From Streptomyces rubrogriseus (lineage in GTDB: Bacteria; Actinomycetota; Actinomycetes; Streptomycetales; Streptomycetaceae), in the NCBI RefSeq assembly GCF_027947575.1, contig NZ_CP116256.1, positions 620,001-684,000 on the forward strand: DNA of 64,000 nucleotides, written 5' to 3'. The first letter of the stretch is position 1. The number at the start of each line of letters is the position of its first letter. The position numbers were made by a program, and so were the translations under genes. Shown piece by piece: positions 16,621-25,463 of the stretch. The notes beneath the pieces are model-generated. The model was not told where the DNA came from. It made no database searches and saw only the letters and a program-made list of their open reading frames with translations.

Positions 16621-18168
16621 TCACCTGTGATTGCCTCGGGCGCCCTCGGTGCCTCCGGTGCCGAGCCAGCCGGCCAGCTTGCCGCCGTGGCCGACCGCGC
16701 GCAGCCGCGCCTCGGCGGCGTCCCGCACCGGGTCCGTGGCGACCACCAGGAGTTCGTCGCCGCGGCGCAGCCCCGTGGTCGGCAGCGGCACGAAGGACGT
16801 CCCGTCGCGGACGACCAGCGTGACGGCGGCCCCGGTGGGCAGCCGCAGCTCGTTGACCTCGACCCCGTGCATCCTGGAGCCCTCGGGGATCGTCACGGAC
16901 AGCAGATGCCCGCGCAGCCGTTCCAGGGGCGCCGACTCGATGCCGAGGTCGGCCGCCTCGTCGCCCTTGCCCAGGCGCAGCTTGCGGGCCAGCCACGGCA
17001 GCGTCGGGCCCTGCACCAGGGTGTAGACGACGACCAGCACGAAGACGATGTTGAAGATGCGGTGGCTGCCCGCGACGCCCTCCACCATGGGGATCGTCGC
17101 CAGGATGATGGGCACCGCGCCGCGCAGCCCGGCCCAGGACATCAGGGCCTGCTCCTGCCACGGCACCCGGAAGGGCACCAGGCACAGCACGACGCTCAGC
17201 GGGCGCGCCACCATGGTGAGCACCAGCCCGATGACCAGGGCGGGCAGGATGTCGTCGCCCAGCTCGTGCGGGGTGACCAGCAGACCGAGCAGGACGAACA
17301 TGCCGATCTGGGCGAGCCAGCCGAGTCCGTCGGCGAAACCCCGCGTGGCGGGCCAGTGCGGCAGCCGCGCGTTGCCCATGACCATCGAGGCGAGGTAGAC
17401 GGCCAGGAAGCCACTGCCGTGGGCCATCGCACCGGCCGCGTAGGCGGCGATGGCGATCGACATGACGGCGATGGGGTAGAGGCCGGAGGCGGGCAGCGCC
17501 ACGTGCTTGAGCCCCCACGACCCGAGCCAGCCGACCGCGAGTCCGATGGCCGCGCCGATGGCCAGCTCCAGGGCGATCTCGCCGAGGAGTACGTACCAGT
17601 GCTCGATCGGTCCCGCCGTGGAGAAGGCGACCACGAGGATGACCACCGGGGCGTCGTTGAAGCCGGACTCGGCCTCCAGCGTGCCCGTTATCCGCTTGGG
17701 CAGCGGAATCCGGCGCAGCACGGAGAAGACGGCCGCGGCGTCCGTGGAGGAGACCACGGCCCCGACGATCAGTGCCTGCCGCCACTCCAGCCCGGTGAGG
17801 TAGTGCGCGCCCGCCGCGGTCACGCCGACGCTCACCGCGACGCCGCCCAGCGCCAGCGCGGAGGCGGCCGGGAGCGCCGGTTTCGCCTCCTTCCACTTCG
17901 TGCCGAGTCCGCCCTCGGCCAGGATCACGACCAGGGCCCCGTAGCCGATGACCTGGACCAGTTCGGCGTTGTCGAACTTGATGTCGCCGATGCCGTCCTG
18001 GCCCATGGCGACGCCGATGGCCAGGTAGACGAGCAGGCTGGGGAGCCCGCTGCGCGAGGAGATCCGGACCGCCGCCACGGCGATGAGCAGGACGAGCGAG
18101 CAGACGAGCAGGAGCTGGTTGAGGTGGTGGACAGTCAGCGGCCGTTCCCTTTCCCTGGCGCACCGCAT
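16621..18168 (-). CDS. NhaP2/CvrA-type potassium-proton antiporter
   Basis: A 515-residue CPA1 cation/proton antiporter. About 12-13 helices span ~15-395. The ion-binding region reads S-S-T-D-A-A-A-V-F-S-V-L and L-E-A-E-S-G-F-N-D-A-P-V-V, the classic T-D and N-D pairs. W-A-G-L-R-G-A-V-P-I-I-L-A is the conserved late-helix Arg motif. A cytosolic TrkA-C/RCK_C domain follows (~415-500, I-P-E-G-S-R-M-H-G-V-E-V ... L-R-R-G-D-E-L-L-V-V). This order matches NhaP2/CvrA, which controls cell K+ and volume. The start is the ATG at 18168; a start nearer L-T-V-H-H cannot be excluded. Confidence 0.88.
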   Translation of the reverse strand: MRCARERERPLTVHHLNQLLLVCSLVLLIAVAAVRISSRSGLPSLLVYLAIGVAMGQDGIGDIKFDNAELVQVIGYGALVVILAEGGLGTKWKEAKPALPAASALALGGVAVSVGVTAAGAHYLTGLEWRQALIVGAVVSSTDAAAVFSVLRRIPLPKRITGTLEAESGFNDAPVVILVVAFSTAGPIEHWYVLLGEIALELAIGAAIGLAVGWLGSWGLKHVALPASGLYPIAVMSIAIAAYAAGAMAHGSGFLAVYLASMVMGNARLPHWPATRGFADGLGWLAQIGMFVLLGLLVTPHELGDDILPALVIGLVLTMVARPLSVVLCLVPFRVPWQEQALMSWAGLRGAVPIILATIPMVEGVAGSHRIFNIVFVLVVVYTLVQGPTLPWLARKLRLGKGDEAADLGIESAPLERLRGHLLSVTIPEGSRMHGVEVNELRLPTGAAVTLVVRDGTSFVPLPTTGLRRGDELLVVATDPVRDAAEARLRAVGHGGKLAGWLGTGGTEGARGNHR

Positions 18169-18482
18169 GGATCACAGCGCGGGCGAGCGCGCCCGCTCGG
18201 CGCGCGAGGCGTGCACCGGTGGTGCACCGGCGCACCACCCCATGGCACACGAATCCGCCATGCTCTGCGGGCAACTACTTCGTTACCTTACCTAACTCTT
18301 GACGCTTTCTTGACGCTCGGCTTGGCAAGATCGAACGCCCGTGCGTCCCTGTACCCGACTCCGCGTCAAGGCGGAGCCGGGCCTGCGCCTAGAGTTGCTC
18401 CAGCGTTCGGCGTTCCGCGCACGGCGCTCCGTACGAAGCACAGCCCGCCCCTGCCGCTCGTGTTAGGACAGCAAGGACAGCG
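18169..18482. other. Gene-free divergent promoter region, 314 bp
   Basis: The region between the antiporter and penicillin-acylase starts holds the promoters of both. It has a 9-bp direct repeat CTTGACGCT at 18298-18306 and 18309-18317, each containing a TTGACG -35-like hexamer pointing toward the acylase gene. No convincing -10 is spaced from either. A small hairpin lies at 18359-18376. No coding frame looks real. Confidence 0.5.
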
Positions 18483-21275
18483 ATGCCCCCCACCACCACC
18501 GCCTCCACGGGTCAGCAGGCCGGCACGTCCGGCAGGAAGAAGGGGCGCAAGGGGCGCAAGGGCCGCCTGCTCGTCCTCGTGCTGGTCCTGGCCCTCATCG
18601 GCGGCCTCGCCTACGGGGCGTACTGGTCGATCAGCACGGTCCGGGCGTCCTTCCCGCAGACCAAGGGCTCGATCACGCTGGACGGCCTGTCGGGCCCGGT
18701 CGACGTCAAGCGCGACGGGTACGGCATCCCGCAGGTCTACGCCTCCACCGAGGAGGACCTGTTCATGGCGCAGGGCTACGTCCAGGCGCAGGACCGGTTC
18801 TACGAGATGGACGTCCGCCGGCACATGACCGCCGGGCGCCTGTCGGAGATGTTCGGCAAGAGCCAGATCGACAACGACGAGTTCCTGCGCACGCTGGGCT
18901 GGCACCGGGTGGCGAAGAAGGAGTACGACGAGAAGCTCTCGGACTCCACGAAGAAGTACCTCCAGGCGTACTCCAAGGGCGTCAACGCCTACCTGAAGGG
19001 CAAGGACGGCGCGGACATCTCCCTGGAGTACGCGGCCCTCGGCTTCACCAACGACTACAAGCCCCAGGAGTGGACCCCGGTCGACTCGGTGGCCTGGCTG
19101 AAGGCGATGGCCTGGGACCTGCGCGGCAACATGCAGGACGAGGTCGACCGGGCGCTGATGACCAGCCGCCTGGGCCCCAAGCAGATCGCCGACCTCTACC
19201 CGGCCTACCCGTACGACCGCAACAAGGCGATCGTCCAGGAGGGCCAGTACGACGAGCTGACCGAGACGTTCGACGGCGGCGGTGCGTCGGGCGGCGACGA
19301 GAGCGACGGCACGGGCACGGGGACCGGCACGGGCACGGGTACCGGCACCGGCACGGGTACCGGATCCGGCAGCGCCCTGGAGGGCCAACTGGCCGGTCTC
19401 CAGAACGTCCTGGACAACGTCCCCACCGCCGTCGGCGTGAACGGCAACGGCATCGGCTCCAACTCGTGGGTCGTCTCCGGCAAGCACACCATCACCGGCA
19501 AGCCGCTGCTGGCCAACGACCCGCACCTGTCGCCGTCCCTGCCCTCCGTCTGGTACCAGATGGGCCTGCACTGCCGCACCGTCTCCGACAAGTGCCGGTA
19601 CGACGTCGCCGGATACACCTTCGCGGGCATGCCCGGCGTGGTCGTCGGCCACAACCAGGAGATCGCCTGGGGCCTGACCAACTCCGGCGCCGACGTCACC
19701 GACCTCTACCTGGAGAAGATCACCGGCGAGGGCTACCAGTACGACGGCAAGGTGGTCCCCTTCGAGACGCGCGAGGAGACCATCAAGGTCGCCGGCGGCG
19801 ACTCCAAGAAGATCGTCGTCCGTGAGACGAACAACGGCCCCCTGCTCTCCGACCGGGACGACGAGCTGGTGAAGACCGGCAAGAAGGCCACCGTCGAGAC
19901 CGCCGCCCCCGACCGCGGCGACGGGTACGGCGTCGCGCTGCGCTGGACCGCGCTCGAGGCGGGCACCTCCATGGACGCCGTCTTCGCCATAGACCGGGCG
20001 CAGAACTGGGACGACTTCCGCGAGGCCGCCACGCTGTTCGACGTGCCCTCGCAGAACCTGGTCTACGCCGACGAAGAGCACATCGGCTACACCCTGCCGG
20101 GCCGGATCCCGGTGCGCGCCGAGGGCCACGACGGCTCCGTCCCGGCGCCCGGCTGGGACCCGAAGTTCCGCTGGACCGGCGAGTACATCGACCAGGACGA
20201 GCTGCCCTACGAGTACGACCCGGAGCGCGGCTACATCGTGACCGCCAACCAGGCCGTCGTCGACGCGGACAAGTACCCGTACACGCTCACCACGGACTGG
20301 GGCTACGGCGCCCGCAGCCAGCGCATCACCTCCCTGATCGAGCAGAAGATCAAGGACGGCGGCAAGATCTCCACCGACGACATGCGCCAGATGCAGCTGG
20401 ACAACAGCAGCGAGATGGCCAAGCTGCTCGTGCCCCAGCTGCTGAAAATCGACATCGCCGACAAGGACGTCCGCGAGGCGCAGAAGCTGCTGGAGGGCTG
20501 GGACTACACCCAGGACGCCGACTCGGCCGCCGCCGCCTACTTCAACGCGGTCTGGCGCAACATCCTCAAGCTCGCCTTCGGCAACAAGCTGCCCAAGGAA
20601 CTGCGGGTCGAGGGCCAGTGCCTGTGGGTCGACCCGGTCAACACCACCGGCCCCGCGGACGAGACCAACAAGGTCCGCGAATGCGGCCAGCGCGACGCCG
20701 ACCAGGCGCAGCCGGACGGTGGCGACCGCTGGTTCGAGGTGGTCCGCACGCTGATGGAGAAGCCCAAGAGCGACTGGTGGACGACGCCGGCCAACGGCAC
20801 CCGCAAGGGCGCCGACCACAACCGCGACGACCTGTTCAAGCGCGCCATGACCGACGCCCGCTGGGAGCTGACCGCCAAGCTCGGCAAGGACATCGACACC
20901 TGGAACTGGGGCCGCCTGCACCGCCTGTTCCTGAAGAACCAGACCCTGGGCACCGAGGGCCCCGGCTTCCTGAAGTACGCCCTCAACCGCGGCCCCTGGA
21001 AGCTCAGCGGCGGCGAGGCGGCGGTCAACGCCTCCGGCTGGAACGCGGCCGGCGGCTACGGGGTGATCTGGGTGCCGTCCATGCGGATGGTGGTCAACCT
21101 CGGCGACCTCGACAAGTCCCGCTGGATCAACCTCACCGGCGCCTCCGGGCACGCCTACAGCGCCCACTACACGGACCAGACCGACAAGTGGGCGAACGGC
21201 GAGCTGCTGCCGTGGGCCTTCTCGAGGAAGGCCGTCGACGAGAGCACGAGCGACACGCTGGTGCTCAAGCCGTAG
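18483..21275 (+). CDS. Penicillin-acylase family Ntn hydrolase, membrane anchored
   Basis: A 930-residue enzyme of the penicillin acylase/AHL acylase superfamily. A basic stretch and one membrane helix (~28-50) form a signal anchor, so the catalytic part lies outside. The alpha-chain region has V-D-V-K-R-D-G-Y-G-I-P-Q-V-Y-A and Q-G-Y-V-Q-A-Q-D-R-F-Y-E-M-D. A Gly-Thr repeat linker (~277-297) precedes the G-S-N-S-W site: Ser326 is the expected N-terminal nucleophile of the beta chain after self-cleavage. L-L-A-N-D-P-H-L and the Asn near W-N-A-A-G-G-Y-G also fit. The substrate (beta-lactam, acyl-homoserine lactone or other amide) cannot be told. Followed by a strong terminator. Confidence 0.92.
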   Translation: MPPTTTASTGQQAGTSGRKKGRKGRKGRLLVLVLVLALIGGLAYGAYWSISTVRASFPQTKGSITLDGLSGPVDVKRDGYGIPQVYASTEEDLFMAQGYVQAQDRFYEMDVRRHMTAGRLSEMFGKSQIDNDEFLRTLGWHRVAKKEYDEKLSDSTKKYLQAYSKGVNAYLKGKDGADISLEYAALGFTNDYKPQEWTPVDSVAWLKAMAWDLRGNMQDEVDRALMTSRLGPKQIADLYPAYPYDRNKAIVQEGQYDELTETFDGGGASGGDESDGTGTGTGTGTGTGTGTGTGSGSALEGQLAGLQNVLDNVPTAVGVNGNGIGSNSWVVSGKHTITGKPLLANDPHLSPSLPSVWYQMGLHCRTVSDKCRYDVAGYTFAGMPGVVVGHNQEIAWGLTNSGADVTDLYLEKITGEGYQYDGKVVPFETREETIKVAGGDSKKIVVRETNNGPLLSDRDDELVKTGKKATVETAAPDRGDGYGVALRWTALEAGTSMDAVFAIDRAQNWDDFREAATLFDVPSQNLVYADEEHIGYTLPGRIPVRAEGHDGSVPAPGWDPKFRWTGEYIDQDELPYEYDPERGYIVTANQAVVDADKYPYTLTTDWGYGARSQRITSLIEQKIKDGGKISTDDMRQMQLDNSSEMAKLLVPQLLKIDIADKDVREAQKLLEGWDYTQDADSAAAAYFNAVWRNILKLAFGNKLPKELRVEGQCLWVDPVNTTGPADETNKVRECGQRDADQAQPDGGDRWFEVVRTLMEKPKSDWWTTPANGTRKGADHNRDDLFKRAMTDARWELTAKLGKDIDTWNWGRLHRLFLKNQTLGTEGPGFLKYALNRGPWKLSGGEAAVNASGWNAAGGYGVIWVPSMRMVVNLGDLDKSRWINLTGASGHAYSAHYTDQTDKWANGELLPWAFSRKAVDESTSDTLVLKP

Positions 21276-21300
21276 CCGGACCCGCCCCCGCCGACGGACG

Positions 21301-21336
21301 CGGAACGGCCTCCACGCACGCGTGGAGGCCGTTCCG
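21301..21336. terminator. Bidirectional terminator between acylase and cyclo-ligase genes
   Basis: A perfect 16-bp inverted repeat (21301-21316 with 21321-21336), 4-nt loop, between convergent stop codons at 21275 and 21363. Confidence 0.9.
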
Positions 21337-21362
21337 CCGTCCGGCACCCGTGGGTCCCGGCG

Positions 21363-21977
21363 TCAGCGGAACCTGCGCACCCCCGACGGCGTCACCACCG
21401 CGTCCACCGGCCGGTCGTGCGGCTCCGCGGGGACGTGCGCGACGACCTCCCGGTCGTAGAGCAGCACCAGCAGCGCGGGGCGCGCACCCGCCGCCTCCAG
21501 CCGGGCCAGCACCCGGTCGTACGAGCCGCCCCCGCGTCCCAGGCGCAGACCGCGGCCGTCCACCGCGACCCCCGGCAGCAGCACGACGTCCGCCCGCGTC
21601 ACCGCCTCCGGGCCCAGCCGCTCACCGGCGGGCTCGAACAGCTCCATCCGCCCGCCGTGGCGCACGCGCGCGAGGGAGCCCTCCCCGGTGTACTCGCCCC
21701 AGTCCAGGTCGTTGTCCGGCAGCAGTGCGGGCAGCAGCACGCGCACCCCCCGCGCGCGCAGCCCGTCCAGGAGCGCGAGGGTGCCAGGCTCGGCGCCCAC
21801 GGAGACGTACGCGGCCACGGCGTGCGCCCCCGCGACCTCCGGCAGACCGAGTGCCCGCCGGGCCAGCGCGTCCGCGGATTCCCGCACGTCGTCCGGTGTC
21901 ATCCGGGTGCGCGCCGCGAGGAGGTCCCGCCGCAGGAGGCGCTTGCCGGGCCCGTCCGCGGGGTCGTTGTGAGGCAA
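21363..21977 (-). CDS. 5-formyltetrahydrofolate cyclo-ligase
   Basis: A 204-residue enzyme of one-carbon metabolism that converts 5-formyl-THF with ATP to 5,10-methenyl-THF. The basic N-terminal K-R-x-L-R-R-D-L-L-A-A-R is the ATP-binding start of the family. Y-V-S-V-G-A-E-P-G-T follows, and the signature L-P-G-V-A-V-D-G-R-G-L-R-L-G-R-G-G-G-S-Y-D-R lies at ~135-155. The start is a TTG at 21977 with GGGAG 7 nt upstream; no ATG fits. It is divergent from galU with 93 bp between starts. Confidence 0.92.
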   Translation of the reverse strand: MPHNDPADGPGKRLLRRDLLAARTRMTPDDVRESADALARRALGLPEVAGAHAVAAYVSVGAEPGTLALLDGLRARGVRVLLPALLPDNDLDWGEYTGEGSLARVRHGGRMELFEPAGERLGPEAVTRADVVLLPGVAVDGRGLRLGRGGGSYDRVLARLEAAGARPALLVLLYDREVVAHVPAEPHDRPVDAVVTPSGVRRFR

Positions 21978-22070
21978 TGGTCACTCCCGTACCACTCTGA
22001 TCTGCTCATATGAGCGCGGAGGCTCAGGCGACACAGATTCTCCCAATAGGCACCGGATATGGTGGCGCGC

Positions 22071-22982
22071 ATGACTCAGTCCCACCCCAGGATCAGCAAG
22101 GCTGTCATCCCAGCAGCCGGTCTCGGTACCCGGTTCCTGCCGGCCACCAAGGCCACTCCCAAGGAGATGCTGCCGGTCGTCGACAAGCCGGCGATCCAGT
22201 ACGTGGTCGAAGAGGCCGTCACCGCCGGCCTTGGCGACGTCCTCATGGTCACCGGCCGCAACAAGCGCCCCCTCGAGGACCACTTCGACCGCAATTACGA
22301 ACTGGAGTCCGCCCTCCAGAAGAAGGGCGACGCGAGCCGCCTGGCCAAGGTCCAGGAATCCAGCGACCTCGCGATGATGCACTACGTCCGTCAGGGCGAC
22401 CCCAAGGGCCTCGGCCACGCCGTGCTGTGCGCCGCCCCGCACGTCGGCCACGAGCCCTTCGCGGTCCTGCTCGGCGACGACCTGATCGACCCGCGCGACC
22501 CCCTGCTCCAGCGCATGATCGACGTCCAGGAGCAGTACGGCGGCAGCGTGATCGCCCTCATGGAGGTCGCGCCGGAGCAGATCCACCTCTACGGCTGCGC
22601 GGCCGTGGAGAGCACCGCGGACGGCGACGTGGTCAAGGTCGGCGGACTGGTCGAGAAGCCGGACCCGGCCGACGCCCCGTCCAACTACGCCATCATCGGC
22701 CGCTACGTGCTCGACCCGCACGTCTTCGACATACTCCGCAAGACCGAGCCCGGCCGCGGCGGCGAGATCCAGCTGACCGACGCCCTCCAGCAGCTCGCCG
22801 AGGACGAGTCCGTCGGCGGCCCGGTGCACGGCGTCGTCTTCAAGGGCCGCCGCTATGACACCGGCGACCGCGGCGACTACCTGCGTGCCATTGTCCGACT
22901 CGCGTGCGAACGTGAAGACCTGGGCCCGGACTTCAGGACATGGCTCCGCAGTTACGTAGCCGAGGAGATGCAGGGACGTTGA
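22071..22982 (+). CDS. galU: UTP-glucose-1-phosphate uridylyltransferase
   Basis: A 303-residue nucleotidyltransferase making UDP-glucose, a precursor for wall glycans, trehalose and exopolysaccharide. The pyrophosphorylase signature A-A-G-L-G-T-R-F-L-P-A-T-K-A-x-P-K-E-M-L-P is at ~15-35. G-D-D and the E-K-P sugar-binding motif follow. The ATG at 22071 is preferred to 22059. It is the first gene of a tightly coupled cluster: its TGA overlaps the TTG of the next gene. The galU-glp pairing is also seen in corynebacteria and mycobacteria. Confidence 0.95.
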   Translation: MTQSHPRISKAVIPAAGLGTRFLPATKATPKEMLPVVDKPAIQYVVEEAVTAGLGDVLMVTGRNKRPLEDHFDRNYELESALQKKGDASRLAKVQESSDLAMMHYVRQGDPKGLGHAVLCAAPHVGHEPFAVLLGDDLIDPRDPLLQRMIDVQEQYGGSVIALMEVAPEQIHLYGCAAVESTADGDVVKVGGLVEKPDPADAPSNYAIIGRYVLDPHVFDILRKTEPGRGGEIQLTDALQQLAEDESVGGPVHGVVFKGRRYDTGDRGDYLRAIVRLACEREDLGPDFRTWLRSYVAEEMQGR

Positions 22983-24328
22983 GCAGCAGCGCGCACCGTG
23001 ACACCGGCCACGACCACGCCGCCGCGGGCCCCGGCCCGGACCGGCTGTGGTCGGTGCAGGACCACCTGGACGACGTCCTCGCCACCGTCCGCCCCCTGGA
23101 CCCCATCGAGCTGAACCTGCTCGACGCCCAGGGCTGCGTGCTGGTCGACGACGTCACGGTGCCGCTGTCCCTGCCGCCGTTCGACAACAGCTCCATGGAC
23201 GGGTACGCGGTGCGGGTCACCGACGTCGCGGGCGCCAGCGAGGAGTTCCCCGCCGTCCTGGAGGTCGTCGGGGACGTCGCCGCCGGCCAGGCCGAGACGC
23301 CGTCGGTCGGTCCCGGACAGGCCGCCCGCATCATGACCGGCGCCCCGCTGCCGCCCGGCGCGGAGGCCGTCGTGCCCGTGGAGTGGACCGACGGCGGGTC
23401 GGGCCAGGGCCCGGTTGCCGGGATGCGGGCCCGCAGCCTGGCCCCGGAGGGCGCCGAGGGCCACGTGCACGTGTACCGGCCGGCCGAGGAACGCGCGCAC
23501 GTGCGGGCCAGGGGCAGCGACGTCCGCTCCGGCGACCGCGCCCTGGCGGCGGGCACCGTCCTCGGCCCGCCGCAGATCGGCCTGCTCGCCGCGATCGGCC
23601 GGGGCACGGTACGGGTGCGCCCGCGCCCGCGCGTGGTGGTGCTCTCCACCGGCAGCGAACTCGTCCAGCCCGACGAACAGCTGGCGTCCGGTCAGATCTA
23701 CGACTCCAACAGCTTCGCCCTCACCGCGGCCGCCCGCGACGCCGGCGCCATCGCCTACCGGGTGGGCGCGGTCGCCGACGACGCCGAGACCCTGCGGGCC
23801 ACCATCGAGGACCAGCTGGTGCGCGCCGACCTGATGGTCACCACCGGCGGGGTGAGCGTCGGCGCGTACGACGTGGTCAAGGAGGCGCTGGCGCACGTCG
23901 GCGACGAGGACGAGCCGGGCGGCGGCGTGGACTTCCGCAAGCTCGCCATGCAGCCCGGCAAGCCCCAGGGCTTCGGCTCCGTCGGCCCCGACCACACCCC
24001 GCTGCTCGCCCTGCCCGGCAACCCGGTGTCGTCGTACGTCTCCTTCGAGCTGTTCGTGCGCCCCGCGATCCGCACCCTCATGGGGCTGCCCGACGTGCAC
24101 CGTCCGACGGTCACCGCGTCCCTGGCCGCGGACAAGGCGCTGACCTCGCCGAAGGGCCGCAGGCAGTTCCTGCGGGGGAGTCACGACGGCGGTTCGGTCA
24201 CCCCGGTCGGCGGCTCCGGCTCGCATCTCGTGGCCGCCCTCGCGCAGGCGAACGCCCTGATCGTCGTCCCCGAGGACACCGAGTCCGTCGAGCCCGGCAC
24301 CGAGGTCGAGGTGGTCCTGCTCGGCTGA
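22979..24328 (+). CDS. moeA: Molybdopterin molybdenumtransferase MoeA / gephyrin-like Glp
   Basis: A 449-residue MoeA-fold protein. After an acidic/His-rich N-tail (~1-18) come D-N-S-S-M-D-G-Y-A-V-R (~63-73), I-M-T-G-A-P-L-P-P-G-A-x-A-V-V-P-V-E and the MPT-binding T-G-G-V-S-V-G-x-Y-D (~288-298). L-P-G-N-P-V-S and the C-terminal domain IV follow. MoeA inserts molybdate into molybdopterin. In corynebacteria a paralog in the same galU context (Glp) instead binds FtsZ and the membrane receptor GlpR, and a GlpR-like gene is four genes downstream. The start is TTG at 22979, overlapping the galU stop. Whether it is enzymatic, divisome-related or both is open. Confidence 0.9.
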   Translation: MSSSAHRDTGHDHAAAGPGPDRLWSVQDHLDDVLATVRPLDPIELNLLDAQGCVLVDDVTVPLSLPPFDNSSMDGYAVRVTDVAGASEEFPAVLEVVGDVAAGQAETPSVGPGQAARIMTGAPLPPGAEAVVPVEWTDGGSGQGPVAGMRARSLAPEGAEGHVHVYRPAEERAHVRARGSDVRSGDRALAAGTVLGPPQIGLLAAIGRGTVRVRPRPRVVVLSTGSELVQPDEQLASGQIYDSNSFALTAAARDAGAIAYRVGAVADDAETLRATIEDQLVRADLMVTTGGVSVGAYDVVKEALAHVGDEDEPGGGVDFRKLAMQPGKPQGFGSVGPDHTPLLALPGNPVSSYVSFELFVRPAIRTLMGLPDVHRPTVTASLAADKALTSPKGRRQFLRGSHDGGSVTPVGGSGSHLVAALAQANALIVVPEDTESVEPGTEVEVVLLG

Positions 24329-24414
24329 GCGGGGCCCGATGGCGGTAGCGTGTCGCGCACAGCAGGCCCACGCGCCGCACCGCGCCGGGCCAGGACCGGG
24401 AGCGCCACACGAGC

Positions 24415-24927
24415 ATGAGTACCCAGGACCGGCCGTCCGGGAGCGGACAGGACCCGCAGGACCGGCTGACGCACATCGACGAGGCGGGCGCCGCCCGGAT
24501 GGTCGACGTGTCCGGCAAGGACGTGACCGCCCGCACCGCCCGCGCCAGTGGACGCGTCCTCGTCGCGCCCCGCGTGGTCGAGCTGCTGCGCGGCGAGGGC
24601 GTGCCGAAGGGCGACGCCCTGGCCACCGCGCGGATCGCGGGCATCATGGGCGCCAAGCGCACCCCCGACCTGATCCCCTTGTGCCACCCGTTGTCGGTCT
24701 CCGGTGTGAAACTGGACCTGTCGGTCACGGACGACGCCGTGGAGATCACCGCCACGGTGAGGACGACGGATCGTACGGGCGTCGAGATGGAGGCGCTCAC
24801 CGCGGTCTCCGTCGCCGCGCTCACCGTGGTCGACATGGTCAAGGCGGTCGACAAGGGAGCGGTCATCACGGACGTGCGGGTGGAGCAGAAGACGGGCGGC
24901 AAGTCCGGCGACTGGAACCGGTCATGA
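24415..24927 (+). CDS. moaC: Cyclic pyranopterin monophosphate synthase accessory protein MoaC
   Basis: A 170-residue MoaC. It converts 3',8-cyclo-7,8-dihydro-GTP to cyclic pyranopterin monophosphate in molybdenum cofactor synthesis. Seen are A-R-M-V-D-V-S-x-K (~30-38), the active-site run [13 protein letters not shown] (~83-95), and [18 protein letters not shown]. Typical MoaC length is ~160; an extra polar N-tail of ~20 residues is present. Its stop overlaps the next start in ATGA. Confidence 0.95.
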   Translation: MSTQDRPSGSGQDPQDRLTHIDEAGAARMVDVSGKDVTARTARASGRVLVAPRVVELLRGEGVPKGDALATARIAGIMGAKRTPDLIPLCHPLSVSGVKLDLSVTDDAVEITATVRTTDRTGVEMEALTAVSVAALTVVDMVKAVDKGAVITDVRVEQKTGGKSGDWNRS

Positions 24928-25463
24928 CGCCGGACGCCGGCGTGGGAGGCGCCCTCCTGGGGCCGTACGCCGCCCTGGTGGTCACGGCGTCCAACCGGGC
25001 CGCCGCCGGTGTCTACGAGGACAAGGGCGGACCCCTGATCGCCGAGGGGCTGCGCCGCTTCGGCTTCGCCGTCGACGGCCCGCAGGTCGTCCCCGACGGC
25101 GACCCCGTGGAGGCCGCCCTCCGGGCGGGCGCCGACGCGGGCTACGACGTGATCGTCACCACCGGCGGCACCGGCATCTCGCCGACCGACCGCACCCCGG
25201 AGGCCACCCGGGCCGTGATCGACCGGGAGGTCCCGGGCATCGCGGAGGCCATCCGGGCGTACGGCCGGGACAAGGTGCCGACCGCCGCGCTCTCCAGGGG
25301 ACTGGCCGGAGTGGCGGACGGCACGCTGATCGTCAACCTGCCGGGCTCCTCCGGCGGGGTGAAGGACGGCCTCGCGGTGCTGGAGCCGCTGCTGAAGCAC
25401 GCCGTGGACCAGATCCGCGGCGGCGACCACCCGAGACCCGCCAGCGGTGGGGGTGCGAGCTGA
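24924..25463 (+). CDS. MogA/MoaB family molybdenum cofactor biosynthesis protein
   Basis: A 179-residue MoaB/Mog-fold protein that adenylylates molybdopterin before metal insertion. [19 protein letters not shown] (~20-38) and [16 protein letters not shown] (~75-90) are the diagnostic motifs; [11 protein letters not shown] closes the fold. Coupled to moaC (ATGA) and, through its TGA, to the next gene (CTGA). MogA versus MoaB cannot be decided by eye. Confidence 0.9.
   Translation: MTPDAGVGGALLGPYAALVVTASNRAAAGVYEDKGGPLIAEGLRRFGFAVDGPQVVPDGDPVEAALRAGADAGYDVIVTTGGTGISPTDRTPEATRAVIDREVPGIAEAIRAYGRDKVPTAALSRGLAGVADGTLIVNLPGSSGGVKDGLAVLEPLLKHAVDQIRGGDHPRPASGGGAS

Noticed and set aside
18283..18300. 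TTACCTTACCTAAC resembles half of an IdeR/DmdR iron box
   Set aside because: Only one half matches the 19-bp consensus; the second half would need an indel, and the neighbouring genes have no iron role.
19311..19374. A CRISPR-like or VNTR locus in the acylase gene
   Set aside because: The repeat is an in-frame Gly-Thr coding run within a conserved enzyme linker, without spacers.
22979..25463. A complete molybdenum cofactor operon
   Set aside because: Only moeA, moaC and a mog/moaB gene are present; moaA, moaD, moaE and mobA are absent from the window.
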